Source of the DNA: JANXXV01 sp038200305
Lineage (GTDB): Bacteria; Acidobacteriota; Terriglobia; Bryobacterales; Bryobacteraceae
Length of the DNA stretch: 5,061 nt
Assembly (NCBI GenBank): GCA_038200305.1
Contig: JBBPYD010000162.1
Span: 1 to 5,061 of the forward strand
Direction: 5' to 3'
Positions within the stretch are counted from its first letter, which is position 1, and each line of letters begins with the position of its first letter. The position numbers and the translations under genes were made by a program. Under the pieces are notes generated by a model. That model ran no database searches. It had not been told where the DNA came from and saw nothing but the letters and a program-made list of their open reading frames with translations. This document shows, piece by piece, positions 1 through 5,061 of this stretch.

Positions 1-1737
1 AAGCTGGTTGTCGATGCGCCGCGATTCGTGGCGCTCCGTGGCGACGATGTGCAAACCGCCAAGTTCCACTACCTCGTCATGTTCGACGTCGGTCTGTTGC
101 CTTGCTTCATCCAACATCGACTGCCAAAGCTCATTGGTCATGGTCTCGGGATCGAGATTCGCCTTCCGCGCGCGGTCTCTTGCCAGGAACTCCGCGTTAC
201 CGCCGAGCAGAATATCCGTACCGCGGCCGGCCATGTTGGTGGAAACCGTAACTGCACCCTTCCGCCCTGCCTGGGCGACGATGGATGCTTCGCGTTCGTG
301 GTTCTTGGCGTTCAAAACCTCATGGGGGACGCCCATCTTTTTCAGAATGCCGGAAAGCCGTTCCGACTTTTCCACTGAGATGGTGCCCACCAGCACCGGT
401 TGGCCGTTTGAGTTCAGTTCCTTGATCTCTTTCCCGGCGTTCCGGAACTTCTCTTCTTCCGTGCGATAGACAATGTCCTGAAACTCTTTGCGCTGCATCG
501 GCCGGTTCGTGGGAATCGCGGTCACTTCCAGCTTGTAGATCTTGTAGAACTCGGCCGCTTCCGTCTCGGCCGTACCGGTCATGCCGGCAAGTTTCTTGTA
601 CATGCGGAAGTAGTTCTGGAAAGTGATGGTGGCGAGCGTCTGATTTTCGCGCTCGATCTTAACGCCTTCCTTGGCTTCGATGGCCTGATGCAGACCGTCG
701 CTCCAGCGGCGGCCCGGCATGATGCGACCGGTGAACTCATCCACGATGACCACCTGATCGTCCTGCACAAGATAGTCCTTGTCGCGATGAAACATCACGT
801 GCGCTTTTAGCGCCTGCTGCACGTGGTGATTGATTTCGATACTCGCCGGATCGTAGAGATTGGCGACGTTCAGCAGCCGTTCTACTTTTGAAACACCTTC
901 TTCGGTCAGGGCTACCGTGCGGTGCCTTTCCTCCACGGTATAGTCGCCGGTGGTGTACTTCTCGCCGGGCTCTTTGCCTTCGATCACTTCTCCGCGAATC
1001 AGCTTGGGGATAATCCGGTTGATCTTGTAATACTTATCGGTGGATTCCTCACTCGGGCCGGAAATGATGAGAGGCGTTCTAGCCTCGTCGATCAAAATCG
1101 AATCGACTTCATCGACGATGGCGAAATTAGGCTCGCGCTGCACGCAATCATCGATGCGAAATTTCATATTGTCGCGCAGGTAGTCGAAACCGAACTCGTT
1201 ATTGGTTCCGTAAGTGATGTCCGCGGCGTAGCTGTTTTTGCGCTCCTGATCGTCCAGGTCATGCACAATCACGCCGACAGTAAGACCGAGAAACTTGTAC
1301 AGCCGCCCCATCCATTCCGAATCGCGGCGGGCCAGATAGTCGTTGACCGTAACCACGTGGACGCCTTTACCTTCCAGGGCATTCAGGTAAGTGGGCAGCG
1401 TGGCGACCAGCGTTTTCCCTTCACCGGTTCGCATTTCAGCGATTTTGCCTGCGTGCAGAACGATGCCGCCAATGAGCTGAACATCGAAGTGCCGCATATT
1501 GAGCACGCGCCGGCCAGCCTCGCGAACCACGGCATAAGCCTCCACCATGAGATCGTCGAGGGTGGCGCCATTGGCCAGACGCTGCTTGAATTCCAGGGTT
1601 TTTGCCGCAAGTTCGGAGTCGGAGAGTTGTTGTATTTGCGGTTCGAGTGCGTTGATGGCGGCGATGGTGGGACGCATCGCCTTCACCTCGCGTTCGTCCT
1701 TAGTCCCGAAAACTTTTGCAAGCAGCGTGTCAATCAT
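1..1737 (-). CDS. secA: Preprotein translocase ATPase SecA, N-terminal 579 residues (cut by left edge)
   Basis: SecA is the peripheral ATPase that pushes unfolded preproteins through the SecYEG channel at the inner membrane. The frame is open from an ATG at 1737 to base 1. Visible in order: Walker A MRTGEGKT (residues 102-109); NDYLARRD (132-139); YGTNNEFGFDYLRDNM (176-191); Walker B DEVD (209-212), followed by the SecA signature IDEARTPLIISG (216-227); the preprotein cross-linking region after about 225; VDEFTGRIMPGRRWSDG (332-348); GMTGTAE (385-391); IPTNRP (408-413); and NMAGRGTDI (501-509) in the second nucleotide-binding fold. The fragment stops inside HESRRIDNQL (570-579), just before the expected arginine-finger segment. 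Bacterial SecA is usually about 800-1000 residues, so roughly a third (helical scaffold, wing and C-tail) is missing only because the window ends. No frameshift or lost catalytic residue was seen. The start gives MIDTLLAKVFGTKDERE, a normal SecA N-terminus. The Shine-Dalgarno match is weak (AAAGAG, 1749-1754). The gene lies 126 bases downstream of the DUF4177-like gene on the same strand. Confidence 0.98.
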   Translation of the reverse strand, partial: MIDTLLAKVFGTKDEREVKAMRPTIAAINALEPQIQQLSDSELAAKTLEFKQRLANGATLDDLMVEAYAVVREAGRRVLNMRHFDVQLIGGIVLHAGKIAEMRTGEGKTLVATLPTYLNALEGKGVHVVTVNDYLARRDSEWMGRLYKFLGLTVGVIVHDLDDQERKNSYAADITYGTNNEFGFDYLRDNMKFRIDDCVQREPNFAIVDEVDSILIDEARTPLIISGPSEESTDKYYKINRIIPKLIRGEVIEGKEPGEKYTTGDYTVEERHRTVALTEEGVSKVERLLNVANLYDPASIEINHHVQQALKAHVMFHRDKDYLVQDDQVVIVDEFTGRIMPGRRWSDGLHQAIEAKEGVKIERENQTLATITFQNYFRMYKKLAGMTGTAETEAAEFYKIYKLEVTAIPTNRPMQRKEFQDIVYRTEEEKFRNAGKEIKELNSNGQPVLVGTISVEKSERLSGILKKMGVPHEVLNAKNHEREASIVAQAGRKGAVTVSTNMAGRGTDILLGGNAEFLARDRARKANLDPETMTNELWQSMLDEARQQTDVEHDEVVELGGLHIVATERHESRRIDNQL

Positions 1738-1739
1738 AG

Positions 1740-1753
1740 AAGAGCGTTCTCTT
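1740..1753 (-). promoter_or_regulatory. Small inverted repeat over the weak secA ribosome-binding site
   Basis: Perfect 5-base arms AAGAG and CTCTT flank a 4-base loop, ending 2 bases before the secA ATG. On the minus strand the 5' arm is the only Shine-Dalgarno-like sequence (AAAGAG, about 11 bases from the ATG), so folding would hide it. Only two of the five pairs are G-C, so the hairpin would be weak and may be accidental. Confidence 0.25.
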
Positions 1754-1799
1754 TAATTTTATCAGGAGATACGGAAGTACAGTGAGAAATGTAGCGAAG

Positions 1800-1813
1800 T
1801 CCTATACATAGGA
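1800..1813. repeat. 14-base palindrome in the secA leader gap
   Basis: TCCTATACATAGGA has perfect 6-base arms around a 2-base centre. It sits in the middle of the gap upstream of secA and could be an operator half-site pair for a dimeric regulator. With a 2-base centre it is unlikely to act as an RNA hairpin at full stem length. No regulator family is recognised from the sequence, and a chance palindrome cannot be excluded. Confidence 0.3.
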
Positions 1814-1836
1814 TGAGTTCATCGGCTCAAAGCACC

Positions 1837-1863
1837 AAAAAAACCACTTACCCGCAACTGCGG
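1837..1863 (-). terminator. Weak terminator-like hairpin and T-run after the DUF4177-like gene
   Basis: Directly after the TAG stop (1864-1866), the minus strand reads CCGCAGTTGCGG (1852-1863), a short GC-rich inverted repeat. Eight bases later comes a run of seven T (1837-1843). An intrinsic terminator normally has the T-run adjoining a longer stem, so this is at best a partial or leaky terminator. If it works, secA would depend mainly on its own promoter. Confidence 0.25.
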
Positions 1864-2193
1864 CTACATACCCATTTCGTCAAGGGTCTTCTTCATCAAA
1901 GCGCGTGCTTCCGCATCTTTGATGGCGCGCCGGCTACCCGGCCGTTTGAGCAGCAGCGAAGTGGCGCCTGGGGCAGAGTCCAGTTTTTCCGCTATTTCCC
2001 AACCTTCTTCCCCAAGCGTGTTCAGTATGGAAACCAGGTCCGGCGAAGCACTGGCCAGCAGAGTGGCGAGTTCTTCAAGCGTCTCGCCGCGCATGCCTTC
2101 GGCCGATTGCAGGTCGTACCGGACCGCCAACACCACACCACCTTGCAATTCAACGGAGGCGTACTCCCATTCGGTTTTCAGATGCTGCCACAT
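1864..2193 (-). CDS. Small DUF4177-like protein, function unknown
   Basis: A 109-residue protein with no signal peptide or membrane segment, so probably cytoplasmic. The N-terminal half begins WEYASVEL (residues 9-16), a predicted strand. LNTLGEEGWEIAEKL (57-71) and then a strand TSLLLKRP (78-85) follow. The order strand, then LN.LG.EGWE, then a closing strand ending in a basic residue and proline is the pattern I know from DUF4177 proteins, a small alpha/beta family with no established biochemical role. Here the middle (about 25-55) is longer than in the simplest members, and a charged helical tail (86-109) is added. The ATG lies 3 bases beyond the AIM24 stop and has no Shine-Dalgarno sequence, so translation probably depends on ribosomes finishing the upstream gene. 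The family call comes from pattern memory, not a search. Confidence 0.7.
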   Translation of the reverse strand: MWQHLKTEWEYASVELQGGVVLAVRYDLQSAEGMRGETLEELATLLASASPDLVSILNTLGEEGWEIAEKLDSAPGATSLLLKRPGSRRAIKDAEARALMKKTLDEMGM

Positions 2194-2196
2194 AAA

Positions 2197-3060
2197 TTAA
2201 TCGTCGTTGCCGAAGATGTTCGAAATCGCCCCGAGCCCCTTGTGTTCGTCGCCACCGGTCCTGGCCGGCGCGAGTTCGCGCCGCATCTTTTCAAGTGTCA
2301 TGCTTTGGATGATGATGCGGCCGGGTCCAGTGAGCGTTGCAAGAAACAATCCTTCGCCGCCGAAAATCGCGCTCTTGATACCGCCTACCATCTCAATATC
2401 GTAGGCGACCGATTCATCGAATGCTACGATACAGCCCGTATCCACCTGGAGCACCTCGCCTGGTTTCAAAATAAACTCGACGAAATCGCCACCACCGTGA
2501 ATGAAGACGGTGCCGGGGCCGGTCAGCTTCTCAAGGATGAAACCTTCCCCGCCGAAAAATCCCGCTCCCAGCTTTTTTACGAACGCGATGTTCAGTTGCA
2601 CCGTGGGCTGCGCAAATAGGAAACTGTCGCGCTGCACCAGCACACTTTGGCCCGGTGCGAGATCGAAGACCTGGATGCGGCCCGGATAACTACCGGCAAA
2701 GCCGACCTCGCCGTCCGCCATGGCTTGAAAATACGTCATGAAGAGCGATTCGCCCATCATCTTGCGCTTCACTGCTCCCCAGATCTTGTCGCCAAGCGTT
2801 TCGCCGGTCATCCGGGTTTCCCATTGGATATTTTGAGTTTTATAGACCATTTTCCCGGCCTCGGCATAGACCTGCTGGCCAGCCTTCAGCCTTACGCGGG
2901 CAACTTGGAGGTTATCGCCCTGAATCGTATAATCCAGCGGTTGTGCGGCGTAAGCCGGGGCTGCGGCGGGAGGCGCGCCGGGCACAAGCGATTGGCCGCA
3001 ACTGGGGCAGAAGCGGGCATCGTCTGAATTCCTTGCGCCGCAATTTGTGCAGAACACCAT
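2197..3060 (-). CDS. Zinc-ribbon AIM24 / TIGR00266 family protein
   Basis: A 287-residue protein of two parts. Residues 1-26 form a zinc ribbon with two CxxC knuckles (C4, C7, C18, C21), of the short 'CTNCG...FCPSCGQ' type. An Ala/Pro-rich linker (about 27-41) leads to an AIM24 domain (about 42-265). That domain shows the duplicated glycine-rich signature FGGEGFxLxxLTGPG at 169-183, repeated as FGGEGLFLATLTGPG at 233-247, which is typical of the TIGR00266 group. The fold is predicted to be a beta-rich barrel. The bacterial function is not established; the yeast relative AIM24 is mitochondrial and affects MICOS and respiratory assembly. There is no signal peptide or membrane helix. The tail (266-287) is charged and probably flexible. 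The start is supported by the zinc ribbon beginning at residue 4 and by an AAGGA 12 bases upstream. It is the first gene of the minus-strand group and is tightly coupled to the DUF4177-like gene. Confidence 0.93.
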   Translation of the reverse strand: MVFCTNCGARNSDDARFCPSCGQSLVPGAPPAAAPAYAAQPLDYTIQGDNLQVARVRLKAGQQVYAEAGKMVYKTQNIQWETRMTGETLGDKIWGAVKRKMMGESLFMTYFQAMADGEVGFAGSYPGRIQVFDLAPGQSVLVQRDSFLFAQPTVQLNIAFVKKLGAGFFGGEGFILEKLTGPGTVFIHGGGDFVEFILKPGEVLQVDTGCIVAFDESVAYDIEMVGGIKSAIFGGEGLFLATLTGPGRIIIQSMTLEKMRRELAPARTGGDEHKGLGAISNIFGNDD

Positions 3061-3072
3061 AGTTATTTTGCA

Positions 3073-3077
3073 TCCTT
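3073..3077 (-). promoter_or_regulatory. Ribosome-binding site of the AIM24 gene
   Basis: The minus strand reads AAGGA, 12 bases before the ATG at 3060. The spacing is longer than the usual 5-9 bases. An ATG overlapping this site is followed in frame by a stop within a few codons, so 3060 remains the best start. Confidence 0.5.
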
Positions 3078-3097
3078 AGAGTCCGTTAGCATGGAAA

Positions 3098-3108
3098 GTT
3101 CCGGGAAC
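3098..3108. repeat. 11-base palindrome in the divergent promoter region
   Basis: GTTCCGGGAAC has perfect 5-base arms around one central base. It lies near the middle of the gap between the two divergent genes, where a dimeric regulator could act on both. It is short, and no regulator is recognised. Confidence 0.3.
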
Positions 3109-3148
3109 CGGACACCTGAAACACAAGTCTACACTGGTAGTATCTTTC

Positions 3149-5061
3149 ATGAAGAGCTTTGCGCGTTACCTCGCCCCCCTTTTGTCTCTTAGTCTGTGCC
3201 AGGCCCGTCAAGATCCCACCGTTTGCGGAACACAGGCAGACCGGGCTCAGGTAGAACTGCATCTGCACCGGAAAATGGCACGCTCTCTCAAGAAGCGCAG
3301 CCCGCAAGCCGCGGCGCTAGCCGCATTGCCGGACTCCGGGCAAATCGCCATTATGGACGATACCGACGGGGTGGTCGCACGAAGAAATGTTTTTAACTTA
3401 AACCAGAAGACGGTCCGTTTTCTGCCGTCTACGGCAACAGCGGCACGCTATCGCACCGAGGTGGCGGGTGACACCTACGATACGGCCGCGGCGGCTTCCG
3501 GTGCGCCGGTGAACGGCATCGGCGATGACGATACACGCGAGCTGGATTTACCCTTCGCCTTCCCTTTTTTTGGCGCACAGTACCGCAAGATTTCTCTCAA
3601 CTCAGATGGAAATCTTACCTTCGCCCTTGGCGATGCGGGATCGGGCGAGCGCTCGCTTGGCCGTGTTACGGCAGGCCCGGCCCGTCTAGCGCCTCTGTTC
3701 GACGATCTCGACCCTACCAGGGCCAGCCAAGGCATCCGTGTGCTCTCCGAGCCAGGCCGGTACGTAGTGAGCTGGGTAGAAGTGCCGGAATATTCGGATC
3801 TGGGGACAGGACCGTTGCAAACCTTTCAAGCACGGCTCTTCCCGGACGGCCGGATTGAATTCGCGTATTCCAATGTCAGTGCGGCGGAAGCCGTGGTTGG
3901 AATTGCACCTGGGAGGCTGCGGGGCGCAACCAGCGTGGTCGATTTCGTAACGGGAAGTACGCAGGAATTTACGGCTGCGATTGCCGAACGGTTCACTGCC
4001 ACCGATGAAGTCGACATTTACTCGGCGGCCCAGAAGTTCTTCATCAATCATGAGGATTCCTACGACTACCTGGTGATTTACAACATGCTTGGCATTCCGG
4101 CCAGCTCAGGTGCGGTGGCATATGAGGTGACGATCAGGAATAACCGCGATGGCTACGGCGATGGAAAGGTGGACCTGGGATTCGAAGCCGGATCGAACCG
4201 GCGATTGCAGGCCATCTTGAACATGGGGCCTCTGAGTCAATATCCAATCGACCCGAATGCCATCGTGCAGGCGCGCTCGACCAGCAGGGACACGCCATTG
4301 ACCGTGCTGGGGCATGAGGCGGGACACCTGTTTCTGGCGTTCGCGAGTGTACGCGAGCCAGCAGATGCGGAGGCGCGCCCCATGCTGGGACGTGCGCTGG
4401 TGCACTGGAGTTTTTTGTTCAACTCAGAAGCATCGCTGCTGGAAGGCAACCGGATTCGAGACAACGGGCCGGCCGCATCTCCGCGCTTCACAACAACGGC
4501 TACCGTGGAAGGCTATTCTCTGCTAGATCAGTATCTGATGGGCTTTATCCCTCAGCAGAACGTACTGCCGACATTTCTGGTGCAGACTCCAACGGGAACC
4601 GCGGCGCGGGCTCCGCAAACTGGAGTCAGTTTCAATGGAACCCGGCGGGATATTCTAATCGACGAGATCATTCAGGCTGAAGGCCGGCGGATACCGGACT
4701 ACACAGTTTCGCAGCGGCACTTTCGCCTCGGATTTGTTCTGGTGACCAAAAACGGAGCGGCACCCACGGCAGAACAGCTCCAGCAACTGGATGCATACCG
4801 CAGCCAGTTTGAAAGCTTTTACAACCGCGTGAGTTCGCAGAACGCGACGGCGGACACTAGCCTGAAGAAGTCTTTGCGGGTCTCTACGTTTCCTGCGGCA
4901 GGCGTGGTGGCTGGGGGCACGGCGACGGGAACAGTGGCCGTGGAGACTGCGGTTGCGGCGCCGCTCACCGTGTTACTCGCATCGCAAAACGGAAGGGTTG
5001 GCATCCCGGCAGCGGTCACCATTCCGGCCGGAGCGGCTAGCGCCTCCTTCCAATTTTCCGG
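3149..5061 (+). CDS. Exported HEAGH-motif metalloprotease-like protein (3' end outside window)
   Basis: The frame is open for 637 full codons to the right edge. A short signal peptide has K2/R6, a hydrophobic core at about 7-16 and a likely cut after A19 (CQA/RQ). L-S-L-C is not a proper lipobox, so secretion or a periplasmic place is more likely than a lipoprotein. After a basic pro-like stretch (about 30-60), a predicted beta-rich domain (about 100-255) contains LPFAFPFFG (134-142) and NSDGNLTF (151-158). The probable catalytic region (about 285-560) contains LTVLGHEAGHLF (384-395), the HExxH zinc motif with H389, E390 and H393. The metzincin third histidine (HExxHxxGxxH) is absent. Further downstream, NSEASLLEGN (425-434) offers E427 or E432 as a gluzincin-type third ligand, and LLDQYLMGF (458-466) looks conserved. 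From about 576 the style changes to an Ala/Thr/Val-rich Ig-like domain that is still incomplete. ATG 3149 is chosen because it gives the signal peptide; no other in-frame ATG follows the upstream stop at 3077-3079. No strong Shine-Dalgarno sequence precedes it. The exact peptidase family and substrate are unknown. Confidence 0.85.
   Translation, partial: MKSFARYLAPLLSLSLCQARQDPTVCGTQADRAQVELHLHRKMARSLKKRSPQAAALAALPDSGQIAIMDDTDGVVARRNVFNLNQKTVRFLPSTATAARYRTEVAGDTYDTAAAASGAPVNGIGDDDTRELDLPFAFPFFGAQYRKISLNSDGNLTFALGDAGSGERSLGRVTAGPARLAPLFDDLDPTRASQGIRVLSEPGRYVVSWVEVPEYSDLGTGPLQTFQARLFPDGRIEFAYSNVSAAEAVVGIAPGRLRGATSVVDFVTGSTQEFTAAIAERFTATDEVDIYSAAQKFFINHEDSYDYLVIYNMLGIPASSGAVAYEVTIRNNRDGYGDGKVDLGFEAGSNRRLQAILNMGPLSQYPIDPNAIVQARSTSRDTPLTVLGHEAGHLFLAFASVREPADAEARPMLGRALVHWSFLFNSEASLLEGNRIRDNGPAASPRFTTTATVEGYSLLDQYLMGFIPQQNVLPTFLVQTPTGTAARAPQTGVSFNGTRRDILIDEIIQAEGRRIPDYTVSQRHFRLGFVLVTKNGAAPTAEQLQQLDAYRSQFESFYNRVSSQNATADTSLKKSLRVSTFPAAGVVAGGTATGTVAVETAVAAPLTVLLASQNGRVGIPAAVTIPAGAASASFQFS

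Larger units (their letters stand above)
1738..1863 (-). promoter_or_regulatory. secA leader gap with possible secA promoter
   Basis: This 126-base gap between the DUF4177-like stop and the secA start is long enough for a separate secA promoter. On the minus strand the best core match is an extended -10, TGATAAAAT (1756-1764), which has the TGn motif and 5 of 6 matches to TATAAT. No good -35 lies 17 bases upstream. A start about 7 bases downstream would leave a leader of only about 12 bases. The gap also holds a hairpin plus T-run next to the upstream stop, a 14-base palindrome (1800-1813) and a small inverted repeat next to the secA start; each is listed separately. The promoter call rests on consensus matching by eye, and read-through from the AIM24 promoter is equally possible. 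Confidence 0.35.
3061..3148. promoter_or_regulatory. Divergent promoter region between the AIM24 and protease-like genes
   Basis: Only 88 bases separate two start codons facing away from each other, so promoters for both directions must lie here or reach into the neighbouring genes. On the plus strand, TACACT (3130-3135, 4 of 6 to TATAAT) could be a -10, with CGGACA (3109-3114, 4 of 6 to TTGACA) 15 bases upstream as a poor -35. No clear sigma-70 match was found for the minus strand. A palindrome lies at 3098-3108. The region is defined by geometry; the individual elements are weak. Confidence 0.5.

Noticed and set aside
8..469. Two overlapping plus-strand frames near the left edge (8-469 and 28-378)
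   Set aside because: Both are antisense to the second nucleotide-binding fold of secA and resemble no protein I know.
922..1785. A 287-codon open frame on the plus strand
   Set aside because: It lies opposite secA, whose protein is unmistakable along the whole stretch. The frame stays open because of the codon composition of secA, and its translation shows no recognisable domain.
1813..2619. A 268-codon open frame on the plus strand
   Set aside because: It runs antisense across both the DUF4177-like and AIM24 genes, crosses their junction, and its translation has no recognisable motif. The minus-strand genes explain the sequence.
2647..3027. A 126-codon plus-strand frame
   Set aside because: Antisense to the N-terminal half of the AIM24 gene, including its zinc ribbon, with no motif of its own.
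3091..3192. A 33-codon plus-strand frame starting ATGGAAAGT, overlapping the protease-like start
   Set aside because: It is out of frame with the signal peptide, has no ribosome-binding site and no recognisable content. A leader peptide is conceivable but unsupported.
3149..3205. Lipoprotein signal (cysteine at residue 17)
   Set aside because: The residues before the cysteine are L-S-L. The -1 leucine does not fit a lipobox, and a signal peptidase I site after A19 fits better.
3086..3307. A minus-strand frame overlapping the divergent gap and the protease-like gene start
   Set aside because: It would run antisense through the signal peptide of the exported protein and has no recognisable features.
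3686..4491. Several minus-strand frames (3686-4051, 4106-4405, 4237-4491)
   Set aside because: All are antisense to the catalytic half of the exported protein, which reads continuously on the plus strand.

Overview
The window looks like chromosomal DNA from a Gram-negative bacterium of the Acidobacteriota, most likely close to Solibacter or Bryobacter. I infer this from the large exported metalloprotease-like protein with an apparent Ig-like tail, whose style I associate with that group, and from the moderately high G+C. Nothing in the window proves the taxonomy, because there is no rRNA gene.

Layout: three genes on the minus strand occupy roughly the left 60%, and one long gene on the plus strand diverges from them and leaves the window on the right. 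In minus-strand transcription order the genes are: a zinc-ribbon/AIM24 (TIGR00266-type) protein at 3060-2197; a small DUF4177-like protein at 2193-1864, starting 3 bases after the previous stop; a 126-base gap; and secA at 1737-1, of which the first 579 codons are present and the C-terminal part lies outside the left edge. On the plus strand, an exported protein with an HEAGH zinc-protease motif starts at 3149 and is still open at 5061. The two transcription directions are separated by an 88-base divergent control region (3061-3148).

How they may work together: SecA is the ATPase motor of general protein export. The AIM24 and DUF4177-like genes form a tight pair that is probably translationally coupled. 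Their link to SecA is positional only. The divergent protein carries a signal peptide and would be a Sec substrate, but that holds for any exported protein and does not show a functional unit.

No tRNA, rRNA, CRISPR array, insertion sequence or phage gene was seen. The least described elements are the exported HEAGH protein and the AIM24/DUF4177-like pair. The rest is ordinary housekeeping sequence, with a few small palindromes in the two gaps.
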